Below, one piece after another: positions 18,543-27,140 of a stretch of 64,000 nucleotides of DNA. Made by a program: the position numbers and the translations under genes. Origin of the DNA: Streptomyces sp. DH24 (GTDB lineage: Bacteria > Actinomycetota > Actinomycetes > Streptomycetales > Streptomycetaceae); NCBI RefSeq assembly GCF_029813775.1, contig NZ_JARVKW010000007.1, positions 1-64,000 on the forward strand. The letters are read 5' to 3'. Within the stretch, counting starts at the first letter, position 1. Every line of letters begins with the position of its first letter. Under the pieces are notes generated by a model. The model was not told where the DNA came from and ran no database searches. It worked only from the letters and a program-made list of their open reading frames with translations.

Positions 18543-19408
18543 GCACGCCCCAGCACCCGATGCCGCAGGCCGCGCCCGACTGGCAGGCGGCGTCCGGCCC
18601 CGCGTATCCGACCTACACCTCGCCGATCCCGGTCGTGCGGACGCACCTCGGGCACGCGATCGCCTCCGAGTGGACGAAGATCCGGTCGGTGCGGTCGACG
18701 ATGTGGACGCTCGGCGTGTTCGTGCTGCTGGTGGTCGGCATCGGCCTGCTGGCCGGCGCGGTCGTCGCGAGCTCGTCGTCGGAGGGCGACCTGTCCGGCG
18801 AGAACCCGCTGTCGCTGGGCTTCTTCGGCCTGCTGCTGGGCAGCATGTGCGTGATCACGCTGGGCGTGCTGACCACGGCCTCGGAGTACGGCACCGGCAT
18901 GATCCGCACGACGATGGTCGCCTGCCCGTCGCGCGGGCGGGTCCTCGCGGCGAAGGCCGTGGTGTTCTTCGCGGTCGCCTTCGTCGTGTCGCTGGTGGCC
19001 GCCTCGCTCGTCGCCGTCGCGCAGGTGGCCATGCTGACCGGGGCCCGCGAGCCGTCCGGCGGAGAATGGCTGAAGGGCACGGTCGGCGTCTCGCTCTACA
19101 TCGCGCTGCTCGGCCTGCTGTCGCTGGTCGTCGGCTCGATCATCCGGCACTCGGCGGGCGCCATCACCGTCATGATCGGCGCGGTGCTCGCCCCGTTGGT
19201 GATCGCGCTGTTCATGTTCTCGTCGTCGCTGGAGGACGTGCAGCAGGCCCTGTTCGAGTACTCCATCCCGAACCAGCTCAGCGTGTTCTACGCCAACTCC
19301 CTCAGCTCGTCCGGCCCGTCGGGCTGGGACCCGCTGTGGATCATCCTGGTGGTGACGGCCGCCGCGTTCGCCGGTGCCTACGCGCTGCTGGAGAAGCGGG
19401 ACGTCTGA
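18539..19408 (+). CDS. ABC-2 type permease, second pair
   Basis: This 289-residue permease has a Pro/Gln/Ala-rich cytoplasmic head (about residues 1-35). The SEWTKIRSVRSTMWTLGVF motif and six hydrophobic helices follow, ending EKRDV. It overlaps the ATPase gene by four bases and is presumably translationally coupled. It is paralogous to the permease at 16388. The next gene is convergent only 20 bases away. The substrate is unknown. Confidence 0.9.
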   Translation: MSTPQHPMPQAAPDWQAASGPAYPTYTSPIPVVRTHLGHAIASEWTKIRSVRSTMWTLGVFVLLVVGIGLLAGAVVASSSSEGDLSGENPLSLGFFGLLLGSMCVITLGVLTTASEYGTGMIRTTMVACPSRGRVLAAKAVVFFAVAFVVSLVAASLVAVAQVAMLTGAREPSGGEWLKGTVGVSLYIALLGLLSLVVGSIIRHSAGAITVMIGAVLAPLVIALFMFSSSLEDVQQALFEYSIPNQLSVFYANSLSSSGPSGWDPLWIILVVTAAAFAGAYALLEKRDV

Positions 19409-19428
19409 CCCGACGTGATCCGGCGCGT

Positions 19429-19767
19429 TCAGAAGCGCGGCGCGCTGCGGGACCGCTGCACCCGCGTGGTGCGGCGGTCCTTCGCGTTCCAGCAGGACTT
19501 GTGCCAGTGCCGCCGCTCGTCGACGCCCGAGTGCGCGGGCCACGCCACGACGTGCGGCACCCCGTCCGGGATCAACTGGTCGCAGCCGGGGCAGCGGTAC
19601 GACTTGCCGTGGGCACTCGCGCCGGACACGTGCCGCACGCTCCACTCCTCGCCCCGCCAGTCCTCCGCCGACTGCCAGCCGCCGTAGCGGCCGGGGCGGT
19701 CGTCCTCCGCGCTCCGGCCCGACACAGCACCATTGAGGCCCTTGGGCCGGTTGCGACGCGGGGACAC
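19429..19767 (-). CDS. Small Cys/His-rich conserved protein (often named ATP/GTP-binding protein)
   Basis: This 112-residue basic protein has a disordered Arg/Gly/Ser N-terminus. A compact C-terminal segment reads YRCPGCDQLIPDGVPHVVAW, then RRHWHKSCW. The CPGC pair with the downstream H-x-H and Cys resembles a small zinc-binding (HNH- or knuckle-like) unit. The GTG start at 19767 has GAGAGG six bases upstream, and a TAGGCT -10 lies at 19808-19813. Streptomyces homologues are labelled ATP/GTP-binding protein, but I see no P-loop, so I treat that name as unsupported. It is convergent with the ABC permease. Confidence 0.75.
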   Translation of the reverse strand: MSPRRNRPKGLNGAVSGRSAEDDRPGRYGGWQSAEDWRGEEWSVRHVSGASAHGKSYRCPGCDQLIPDGVPHVVAWPAHSGVDERRHWHKSCWNAKDRRTTRVQRSRSAPRF

Positions 19768-20031
19768 AGGACACCTCTCGGGGCTATACAGGAAGTGGGC
19801 TGTGTCCAGCCTACGCGTCCCCGCGGGGGGTACGCGTACGACGCCAAACACCACAAGTCCCCTGCTGGAGCTGTGCAGGGCCCTCGCCGGAGCACCGCAT
19901 TTCAGGCACGTCCGGGCGCATTCTGCAGACAATCCGCAAATCCCCTCGCCCGACCGTGTCCTCGGCACGTGTCAGACGGTTATGCCCTGCGAGGGGGAGC
20001 TCCGCGTCGGAGCCAGGAAGCAGGAAAAGCA

Positions 20032-21060
20032 ATGCGCGTAGGAAGTTTCGTGTTGGCGGCCCAGTTCCCGGGTCAGGGCCAGGGGGAAGCGCTGCACCGC
20101 GCGGTCCGCTCGGCCGAGGTCGCCGAGGAGGCGGGTCTCGACGCCGTCTGGCTGGCCGAGCACCACTTCGTGCCCTACGGCACCTGCCCGTCGGCGGTCA
20201 CGCTCGCCGCGTTGCTGCTCGGCCGCACCCGCCGCATCCGGGTCGGTACGGCGGTGAGCGTGCTGCCGACCGCCCACCCGGTGGCGCTCGGCGAGCAGGC
20301 CGCGCTGCTGCACGTGACGAGCGGCGGCCGGTTCTCCCTGGGCGTGGGCCGCGGCGGCCCGTGGGTCGACCTGGAGGTGTTCGGCTCGGGCCTCGCGGCG
20401 TACGAGAGCGGTTTCCCGGAGTCGCTCGACCTGCTCGTGCGCTGGCTGCGCGACCCGCGGGTGGCGGCCGCGGGCGAGCGGTTCCGGTTCCGCGAAGTCG
20501 CCGTCGTACCGCGGCCGTCGGAGTCCCTGTCGGACGCCGAGGGACCGGAGGTCGTGGTCGCCTGCACCTCGCCGGCGAGCGTGCGGCTGGCGGCCGAGCG
20601 GGGCCTGTCGATGCTGCTGGGCATGCACGTCGGGGACGAGGAGAAGGCCGAGATGGTCGCCCTGTGGGGGCGGCACGCGCGCGCCGTCGGCCGCCCCGAG
20701 GCGGAGATCCGGGACGCCGCCCACGTCTCGGCCGGCGTCTGCCAGATCGCCGACCGGCGCACGGACGCGGCGGAGACGCTGCTGAAGGCGATGCCGGGCT
20801 GGCTGAAGCAGGGGCTGGAGGCGCATGTCACGGTCGACGGGCGGGTCCGTCGGATGCGCGACCCGATGGCGTACACCGAACTGCTCTGCGGGCTGCACCC
20901 GGTGGGCACGCCGCGGCTGTGCGCCGACCGGCTGGCGGCGACGAGCGAGCGGACCGGCATTTCCCGCTTCGCCCTCCTCGTCGAGGGCTCGGGGGACCTG
21001 GCGGCCACCGAGGAGAACATCCGCCGGCTGGGCACGGACGTCCTCCCCCAACTGCACTGA
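20032..21060 (+). CDS. LLM-class flavin-dependent oxidoreductase (luciferase-like)
   Basis: This 342-residue protein has the luciferase-like monooxygenase TIM barrel. It starts with strand MRVGSFVLAAQFPG, then AEEAGLDAVWLAEHHF (the conserved flavin-pocket His pair), later RIRVGTAVSVLPTAHPV and GGRFSLGVGRGGPW. Such enzymes use reduced FMN or F420, and the cofactor cannot be decided here. The ATG at 20032 follows a purine-rich site. Longer upstream frames run through a divergent promoter region and are not coding. It is transcribed alone, and a long hairpin separates it from the convergent next gene. Confidence 0.9.
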   Translation: MRVGSFVLAAQFPGQGQGEALHRAVRSAEVAEEAGLDAVWLAEHHFVPYGTCPSAVTLAALLLGRTRRIRVGTAVSVLPTAHPVALGEQAALLHVTSGGRFSLGVGRGGPWVDLEVFGSGLAAYESGFPESLDLLVRWLRDPRVAAAGERFRFREVAVVPRPSESLSDAEGPEVVVACTSPASVRLAAERGLSMLLGMHVGDEEKAEMVALWGRHARAVGRPEAEIRDAAHVSAGVCQIADRRTDAAETLLKAMPGWLKQGLEAHVTVDGRVRRMRDPMAYTELLCGLHPVGTPRLCADRLAATSERTGISRFALLVEGSGDLAATEENIRRLGTDVLPQLH

Positions 21061-21066
21061 ACGGAC

Positions 21067-21128
21067 GGAGAGCTTGCCGCTCCGGTACAACCGCACCTCC
21101 CGCGTACGGAGCGGCAAGACGGCTCTCC
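21067..21128. terminator. Bidirectional terminator between convergent genes
   Basis: An 11-bp core stem (CTTGCCGCTCC, 21073-21083, with 21108-21118) is extended by GTAC pairing inside and by a GGAGAG/CTCTCC pair outside. It fills the 72-bp gap between the luciferase-like gene and the SCO5389-family gene and can act on both strands. Confidence 0.8.
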
Positions 21129-21132
21129 TACG

Positions 21133-21525
21133 TCAGCAGTCCCGGAACTCCGGCGACTGGTTCAGCAGCTGGCTGCGGACCGAGGTGAAGCGGGCGAGCT
21201 TCTCGTCGACCGTGGTGTCGAGCGGGAACACCGCCACCCGGTGGCAGTTCTGGAAGGCAAGTCGCACACCGAAGTGCCGCTGCAGTGCGCCGCGTATCGC
21301 GTCGCTCGCGAGCGCACGCAGCAGCTGACCGCGCGCCTGCTCGTCCGGCGGGGGCGTCTGGTTGTCGGCGAAGTCTCCGCCGTCCACCTTCAGCTGGGCC
21401 ACCAGGGAGCTGATCATCTCCCACGCATAAGGCAGGGAGGTCCGGACGCAGTCGACGAATTCAGCTTCGTCGACCTCGCCTCGCTCGGCCTTCTCGAGTA
21501 GGGCCGGTGAGACGTCGAGCGACAT
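21133..21525 (-). CDS. SCO5389 family protein
   Basis: This 130-residue acidic-to-neutral soluble protein begins MSLDVSPALLEKAERGEVDEAEFVDCVRTSLPYAWE. It matches the conserved actinobacterial family named after S. coelicolor SCO5389. No signal peptide, membrane helix or catalytic motif is visible. The ATG at 21525 has AGAGGAGAA just upstream. It is divergent from nucS with a 289-bp spacer, the same neighbourhood as in S. coelicolor. The function is unknown, and the position beside nucS is the only hint of a link to DNA maintenance. Confidence 0.85.
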   Translation of the reverse strand: MSLDVSPALLEKAERGEVDEAEFVDCVRTSLPYAWEMISSLVAQLKVDGGDFADNQTPPPDEQARGQLLRALASDAIRGALQRHFGVRLAFQNCHRVAVFPLDTTVDEKLARFTSVRSQLLNQSPEFRDC

Positions 21526-21800
21526 GGGTTCTCCTCTCGCACCCCCGAACAGCAGGGGTTGCCGGACAGTAAGGGAGTGCGCGATGTCGAACACGCTGCG
21601 TACACACATCGCGACCTCCCGTTCAATACGGTAAGCAACCGATCGGGGCCGCACCAGGAGAATGGGCAGATGGAGACGTCCCGTTGGGCACACAATCAGC
21701 CACAAACGAACAGGTGGGTACCGGTAAATTAAGGGCGCCCCACTGGGCCCTCCCGTGCGGCGCCGGGGTGGGCGAATCGCGTGCACCGGCACCGGTCGAG

Positions 21801-21814
21801 TAGCGTTGCCGACC
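21801..21814 (+). promoter_or_regulatory. -10 element of nucS
   Basis: TAGCGT at 21801-21806 ends eight bases before the nucS ATG, predicting a leaderless or nearly leaderless transcript. No -35 match is evident. Confidence 0.45.
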
Positions 21815-22486
21815 ATGCGTCTCGTCATTGCCCGCTGCTCCGTGGACTACGCCGGGCGGCTCACCGCCCACCTTCCGTCGGCCCCTCGCCTGATCCTGGT
21901 GAAAGCGGACGGCAGCGTCTCCATCCATGCAGATGACAGGGCCTACAAGCCCCTCAACTGGATGTCGCCGCCGTGCACGCTGAAGGAGGGCGGCAGTGAC
22001 GACGAGGGCGTCTGGACCGTCGTCAACAAGGCGGGCGAGAAGCTCATCATCACGATGGAGGAAATCCTCCACGACTCCACGCACGAACTGGGCGTGGACC
22101 CGGGCCTGATCAAGGACGGCGTGGAAGCACACCTTCAGGAGCTGCTCGCCGACCGCATCGAAACGCTCGGCGAGGGCTACACGCTCATCCGCCGCGAGTA
22201 CCCGACGGCGATCGGCCCGGTCGACATCCTGTGCCGCGACGCCGACGGGCAGACCGTGGCGGTGGAGATCAAGCGCCGCGGCGAGATCGACGGCGTGGAG
22301 CAACTGACCCGCTATCTCGACCTGTTGAACCGCGATCCCCACCTGGCGCCGGTCCGCGGCATCTTCGCGGCCCAGGAGATCAAGCCCCAGGCGCGCGTCC
22401 TGGCGACGGACCGGGGCATCGGCTGCACGGTCCTGGACTACGACGCCCTGCGCGGCATCGAGGACGACAAGCTGAAGCTGTTCTGA
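21815..22486 (+). CDS. nucS: Mismatch-specific endonuclease NucS (EndoMS)
   Basis: This 223-residue enzyme performs non-canonical mismatch repair in actinobacteria that lack MutS/MutL, cutting both strands at mismatches. The N-terminal DNA-binding/dimerisation half ([21 protein letters not shown]) is followed by a RecB-like nuclease domain. Catalytic acidic residues and Lys lie in [35 protein letters not shown]. The C-terminal DKLKLF is a sliding-clamp interaction motif. Length matches S. coelicolor NucS. A dispersed hairpin repeat lies just downstream, before a convergent gene. Confidence 0.96.
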   Translation: MRLVIARCSVDYAGRLTAHLPSAPRLILVKADGSVSIHADDRAYKPLNWMSPPCTLKEGGSDDEGVWTVVNKAGEKLIITMEEILHDSTHELGVDPGLIKDGVEAHLQELLADRIETLGEGYTLIRREYPTAIGPVDILCRDADGQTVAVEIKRRGEIDGVEQLTRYLDLLNRDPHLAPVRGIFAAQEIKPQARVLATDRGIGCTVLDYDALRGIEDDKLKLF

Positions 22487-22509
22487 CCGGCGCCGTGGCC
22501 GCGGGCACA

Positions 22510-22540
22510 CGTGGCCGCCCGGGGCGGCACGGGTGGGCAG
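22510..22540. repeat. Third copy of the dispersed hairpin repeat
   Basis: The core GGGGCGGCACGGGTGGGC at 22521-22538 and its upstream complement (CGTGGCCGCCC, one extra base) repeat the element found at 158-198 and 317-359. Here it sits between convergent nucS and the NTPase gene, so it may also act as a terminator. Confidence 0.7.
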
Positions 22541-22620
22541 CGCCCCCCGCCCAGCGCCCCCGCCCAGCGGCCCGGCCCCGGCTGCACCCCGGGCACCGGG
22601 CGGCGCCCACCCCGTGACGC

Positions 22621-25119
22621 TCAGATCAGCGGCGGCGGGCTGCTCGACTCACTGGCGCCGGCACTGCTGCTGCTGGACGCGCTCGCCGAGTCGGTCGTGG
22701 ACGGACTGGTGGACGTCTCGGACTCGGTCGGCGTAGGACTCTCCGTGGGAGTCTCCGTCGGCTTCGTCGGGGTCGGCGACGGTGTCGAAGACCTCGTAGG
22801 CGTCGGGGACTTCGTCGGACGGCTCGTCGGCGACTTGGACGGCGTGTCCGTCTTGCTCGGGCTCCGCGTCCCGCTCGGCCTGTCCGACGGCTCGTCCGAG
22901 GACGACGCCGACGGCGTGGGGTCGTCGGACGTGCCCAGCGTCCCGTCGGGCCCCGGCTCCGTCGGCCGGCTGGTCGCCTTCCCGGTGTCCTCGGCGTCCC
23001 CGGCGTTCTCCGGCGTGTCCGCCAGGTTGCCGTCGCCGATGCCCTGGCTGGCGGACGGGTTGACGCCCACGTTGTCGGACGGGTTCTCCCCGTCGTTCCC
23101 GGACGTGGCGCCCAGCGTCACCACCGTCCCGAGCACGGCGACGAGCAGCGCGCCCGCCCCGCCCGCGACGACGTTGCGCCGGGCGTAGGCCCTGATGCCG
23201 CCGCGTGTCCTGCGGGACGCGGCGGCTCCCCTCGACGCGTTCCGGGCGACGGCGGTCGGCACGACGCCGGCGGGCGGCTTGAGCGGCGGGAAGGCCGTCG
23301 GCACACCACACGCGGGCGACTCCGACTCGTCGTGCGGCGCGTCCGGCGCCCCCTCCCCCGCGGTGAGCGCGAGGCCGGGGCTGCCGGAACGGTCGGCGAC
23401 GAGGGCGAGGGCGCGCCGCCCGGCGACGGTGCCGCGCTTGTCGGAGAGGGCGCCGCGCAGCCCGATGGACGCCTCCAGTTCGGCGCGGGCCCGGTCGTAC
23501 TGTCCGCCGCACAGCGCGTGGATGCCGAGTTCGTGGTGGAAGTAGGCCTGTTCGGCGACGTCACCGGCGAGCCGGGCGGCCTCGGCGCCGGACCGCAGCG
23601 CCCGTTCCCAGGCGGCCCAGTGCAGTCCCGCCGCGAACGCGGGCGCCGAGGTGCGGGCCAGCTGGACGGCGATGTGCCCCTCGTCCCCGTCGTCGTCCTC
23701 GCCGGACGCCGCGCCGGAGGCCGTGGTGAGCGGCGCGAGAACGGCGAGCGCGGCGAGGATCGCGTCGGCCTCCACGCACACGCGCTCGGGCGTGACGGAG
23801 GGGTGTCCGGCCCACCAGGCGTAGTGCTGGGCGACCGCGGCGGCCCGGTGCTCGACGTCGTCGGCGAACCCGGCGGCCTCCAGCTGGGCCTGCACACCGG
23901 CGGCGAGCCGGTAGCGGGAGCCGACCGGGGAGACCAGACCGCAGGCGGTCAGCTCGCCGAGCGCGGCGTCGGCGTGGGTGTCGCCCACGAGGGCGGGCAG
24001 ATGGGCCGGGTGGGGCACCTCGCCGCCGAGGGCGACGGCGAACCGCAGCGCGGCGCGCGCGGAGCCGCTCAGCCGGGAGGCGAGCAGCGGCGCGGGAGCG
24101 GCGGCCTCGCCGAGCGACGGCAGGAGGATCTCGTCGCCCGTTCCCGGCCAGACGTGCATGTCGTCGGGCGGGGAGTCCTCGAAGACGCCGTACTCGTCCA
24201 CGGCGGAGCTGCCGGCGCGCAGCCGGTCGCGCTGCCGCAGCAGGGCACCGGCCTGCACGAAGCGCAGCGGCAGGCCCTCGGACTCGAACCAGAGGTCGCC
24301 GGCCCAGTTGGACTCGTCCTCGGTGAGTTCGCGTCCGACGACGCGCTCCAGCAGGTCCAGCCCAGCGGCCCGTTCGAGACCGGTGAGGGCGACCTCCTCG
24401 ACGCCGGACTCGGCGGACGGGGCGGGCACGTCCGGCGTGGCCGACATCAGGAAGGCGCACTCGGGGGTGGCCTCCAGCAGCGCGTCGAGCCCTTCGCCGC
24501 CGAACTCGATGTCGTCGAGGAGGACGACGACGCCGATGTCGCGGACGCAGGCGAGCAGTTCGTCTCGTTCCGGGCGGTGCAGACGCGCGTGGTGGACGGC
24601 GTGGAAGAGGTCGTGGAGCAGTTCGTCCGCGGTGCGGTGGAAGCCGCTGAGGCGTACGACGCCGTCGGGGGCGAGGTCCGCGCAGTCCTCGGCGACGACG
24701 TCGAGGAGGCGGGTGCGGCCGGAGCCCGCGGGCCCGGTGAGGCGTACGGAACGGCCGCGGGCGAGGAGGCGGACGAGGTGTTCGCGTTCGTCCTGGCGCT
24801 GGAGGAGCGGCAGCGCGGGCTGCGGCGGGCCCGGCGGCACGGGCGGCCGGGCGGCACGGTCGATGTCCGCGCGCTCGGCGGCGCCGTACTTCTGCGGCCG
24901 GCCGGGCCGTTCCCCGGGCGGACAGATCGCTATCTCGCTGCCGTCGACGGGGTTGACGGTGAGCAGGTGCTCGCCCGCGACGACTCGCACCGTGCGGGCG
25001 AGCGCGGGTGCGTGCTGGGCGAACTCGGGTGTGAGGGTTTCCCTGGGCGGGCGCTGGCGCGGCCCGTGGCCGGCACCGTCATGGCCGTGCGCCTCAGGTC
25101 CCCGGTTGTTCGGGTCCAT
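22621..25119 (-). CDS. Large membrane-anchored P-loop NTPase with Ser/Thr/Pro-rich C-terminal tail
   Basis: This 832-residue protein has an N-terminal segment with a small conserved-looking domain (about residues 30-70). A STAND/AAA-like ATPase follows (Walker A GPAGSGRT at 129-136, Walker B VVVLLDD at 197-203), then a helical region with TPR-like character (about 400-620). A single membrane helix (about 649-674) precedes a 158-residue Asp/Ser/Thr/Pro tail of repeated T-P-S/T-K motifs, probably outside the cell and possibly glycosylated. Streptomyces homologues are simply called ATP-binding proteins. A role in signalling is inferred from architecture only. The ATG at 25119 follows GGGGGGCTTGG. 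Confidence 0.8.
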   Translation of the reverse strand: MDPNNRGPEAHGHDGAGHGPRQRPPRETLTPEFAQHAPALARTVRVVAGEHLLTVNPVDGSEIAICPPGERPGRPQKYGAAERADIDRAARPPVPPGPPQPALPLLQRQDEREHLVRLLARGRSVRLTGPAGSGRTRLLDVVAEDCADLAPDGVVRLSGFHRTADELLHDLFHAVHHARLHRPERDELLACVRDIGVVVLLDDIEFGGEGLDALLEATPECAFLMSATPDVPAPSAESGVEEVALTGLERAAGLDLLERVVGRELTEDESNWAGDLWFESEGLPLRFVQAGALLRQRDRLRAGSSAVDEYGVFEDSPPDDMHVWPGTGDEILLPSLGEAAAPAPLLASRLSGSARAALRFAVALGGEVPHPAHLPALVGDTHADAALGELTACGLVSPVGSRYRLAAGVQAQLEAAGFADDVEHRAAAVAQHYAWWAGHPSVTPERVCVEADAILAALAVLAPLTTASGAASGEDDDGDEGHIAVQLARTSAPAFAAGLHWAAWERALRSGAEAARLAGDVAEQAYFHHELGIHALCGGQYDRARAELEASIGLRGALSDKRGTVAGRRALALVADRSGSPGLALTAGEGAPDAPHDESESPACGVPTAFPPLKPPAGVVPTAVARNASRGAAASRRTRGGIRAYARRNVVAGGAGALLVAVLGTVVTLGATSGNDGENPSDNVGVNPSASQGIGDGNLADTPENAGDAEDTGKATSRPTEPGPDGTLGTSDDPTPSASSSDEPSDRPSGTRSPSKTDTPSKSPTSRPTKSPTPTRSSTPSPTPTKPTETPTESPTPTESETSTSPSTTDSASASSSSSAGASESSSPPPLI

Positions 25120-25382
25120 AGGTCCAAGCCCCCCAAAAGCGTCGTGTGCTGGTAGCCCCTCCCGGCCTTGCCGCACACCGCGCTGTCGCTTCTGGTCCGG
25201 GCCCGCTCGTAGGGTTGCAAGGCAGCGGGCAGCCGAACCCTAATCCTTCGCTCAGCATCTGCGACAGCCCGGGGTCCCGCGTCGCCCGAGACATCACGGT
25301 CTCGTGAGGATTGGCCCCGACGTACGTTTCGCCGACACTCGTCCGGGTCTCCCCGGTCGCCGCCTTCACACCCCTTCGGGTG

Positions 25383-25706
25383 TCACACCCGGGGCAGGGA
25401 CTCCACGGCGAGGCCGCCCTCGATGGCCAGGATCCGGTGCAGACGGGTGGCCACCAGCAGGCGCTGCATCTGCGGCGGTACGCCGCGCAGCACGAGCCGT
25501 CGGCCGCACCGGCCGGCGCGCCGGTGGACCCCCATGATCACGCCGAGTCCGGTGGCGTCCCAGGAGTCCAGCTCGGACAGATCCAGCACGAGATCGCCGA
25601 CTCCGTCGTCGACGGCCGAGTGCAGGACCGTTCGGGCGTCCGCCGCGCTGCGGACGTCGAGGCGGCCCCCGACGACCAGCTCGGCGTGGTCGCCCCTGAT
25701 GTGCAT
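25383..25706 (-). CDS. STAS-domain anti-sigma factor antagonist-like protein
   Basis: This 107-residue single STAS domain follows the SpoIIAA/RsbV pattern: HAELVVGGRLDVRSAADARTVLH, then DLVLDLSELDSWDATGLGVIMG. The usual phosphorylated Ser (DSSGLG) is replaced by Thr (DATGLG), which can also be phosphorylated in some family members. No partner anti-sigma kinase is adjacent, although an RsbW-like ATPase and a PP2C phosphatase occur at 61987-63892. The ATG at 25706 is the natural start of the domain. It is transcribed alone. Confidence 0.88.
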   Translation of the reverse strand: MHIRGDHAELVVGGRLDVRSAADARTVLHSAVDDGVGDLVLDLSELDSWDATGLGVIMGVHRRAGRCGRRLVLRGVPPQMQRLLVATRLHRILAIEGGLAVESLPRV

Positions 25707-25886
25707 ATGCGCTCCCCGTGCGTGCGTCTCGTGCTCCGCGGATGTGGGTCCCAGTGTGGTGCCGGTGATGCAACCTCTGACGGCAGGAACCGGCCAGAGG
25801 TTGCCGTCTGTAAGCGAACCGATACCGAATTCACCCTCGGGTGTGATTTTCCGGGGGTTTCTCCGGCATCCGCGCTTGACGAGACG

Positions 25887-26735
25887 TCAGTGCTTGTAAA
25901 AGCCCTGCCCGCTCTTGCGGCCGATGTCACCGGCGTCAACCATCCGGCGCATCAGCTCCGGCGGGGCGAACTTCTCGTCCTGGGACTCGGTGTAGATGTT
26001 GCTGGTGGCGTGCAGCAGGATGTCGACGCCGGTCAGGTCCGCCGTGGCGAGCGGGCCCATCGCGTGGCCGAAGCCCAGCTTGCAGGCGATGTCGATGTCC
26101 TCGGCGCTGGCGACGCCCGACTCGTACAGCTTGGCGGCCTCGACCACGAGGGCGCTGATGAGACGGGTGGTCACGAAACCGGCGACGTCACGGTTGACGA
26201 CGATGCAGGTCTTGCCGACGGACTCGGCGAACTCCCGCGCGGTGGCGAGGGTTTCGTCGCTCGTCTTGTACCCGCGGACGAGCTCGCAGAGCCGCATCAT
26301 CGGGACCGGCGAGAAGAAGTGCGTGCCGACGACGCGCTCGGGGCGCTCCGTCACGGCCGCGATCTTGGTGATCGGGATGGCGGAGGTGTTGGAGGCCAGT
26401 ACGGCGTCCTCGCGGGCGATCTTGTCGAGCGCCCGGAAGATCTCGTGCTTGACGTCCAGCTTCTCGAAGACGGCCTCCACGACGATGTCGGCGTCGGCGA
26501 CGGCGTCCAGGTCGGTCGTGGCGGTGATGCGCCCGAGGGCGGCGTCGGCGTCGTGCGCCTCCATCTTGCCCTTGGCGACGAACTTGTCGTACGACACCTT
26601 GATGCCGTCCGTACCGCGCGTCAGCGCCTCGTCGGTGACGTCGCGCAGAACGACGTCCCAGCCCGCCTGTGCGGAGACCTGGGCGATGCCGGAACCCATG
26701 AGTCCGGCCCCGATGACGGCGAGCTTCCCTGCCAC
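25887..26735 (-). CDS. 3-hydroxybutyryl-CoA / 3-hydroxyacyl-CoA dehydrogenase
   Basis: This 282-residue NAD(P)-dependent dehydrogenase oxidises 3-hydroxyacyl-CoA or reduces acetoacetyl-CoA. The Rossmann motif is GAGLMGSGIAQVSAQAG at the N-terminus. The catalytic His lies in VVGTHFFSPVPMM with the paired Glu in the upstream VEAVFEKLDVK segment. The C-terminal helical domain ends DIGRKSGQGFYKH. The start is a GTG at 26735, with GGGGAG five bases upstream. It is a single gene and not in a beta-oxidation operon. Confidence 0.93.
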   Translation of the reverse strand: MAGKLAVIGAGLMGSGIAQVSAQAGWDVVLRDVTDEALTRGTDGIKVSYDKFVAKGKMEAHDADAALGRITATTDLDAVADADIVVEAVFEKLDVKHEIFRALDKIAREDAVLASNTSAIPITKIAAVTERPERVVGTHFFSPVPMMRLCELVRGYKTSDETLATAREFAESVGKTCIVVNRDVAGFVTTRLISALVVEAAKLYESGVASAEDIDIACKLGFGHAMGPLATADLTGVDILLHATSNIYTESQDEKFAPPELMRRMVDAGDIGRKSGQGFYKH

Positions 26736-27140
26736 TGCGACTCCCCTGATACGCGCTGTCCTACTGCCTCTCGGCCGGACATTAGCGCCAGTGAGCCTCC
26801 GTGTGACGGCTTAGTAACGCGCGTCACGTCTCACATGACGGACTTCACATCGGCGGCGGCGAGGGAGACCGAGTGAGGATGCCCACCTCACCCGGATCGG
26901 CTGCGCGGCCGGGGCCGGACGTGAGCGGGCGCCGCCCCCCGCTCGATCGACGCGATCCGGTCCTCCGCGACGAACACCCGTTCCGGCGGCGGCCGTTGGG
27001 CCCCGCCGCCTCCCGGTGGTGGGCGAGCAGCGCGCCCAGCTTCTTCATCGCCTACGCGTTGCGGCGGCCGCGGCGTGACGTAGTCGTACCACGGCACCAT
27101 GATGACCACAGACAGTGATCTCGCGTAGGAGAATCCTCGA
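26736..27140. other. 405-bp intergenic region
   Basis: This divergent region lies between the hydroxyacyl-CoA dehydrogenase and the maltokinase-cap gene. It holds an inverted repeat GTGACG-(13)-CGTCAC (26803-26827) upstream of the dehydrogenase and a TAATGT-type -10 candidate on the minus strand (26780-26785). The right half (about 26880-27100) is Arg/Pro/Gly-coding on every frame, with no ribosome site or conserved motif. I do not call a gene there. Confidence 0.5.

Noticed and set aside
18394..21060. An 888-codon frame that ends in the luciferase-like protein
   Set aside because: The upstream two thirds run out of frame over the ABC permease and antisense to the Cys/His-rich gene. The real start is the ATG at 20032.
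26803..26827. GTGACG-(13)-CGTCAC inverted repeat as a regulator site
   Set aside because: The half-sites are short and the spacing fits no regulator I can name. I mention it only in the spacer description.
26873..27118. Possible small genes on either strand in the 405-bp spacer
   Set aside because: Low-complexity Arg/Pro/Gly translations, no ribosome site and no recognisable family.
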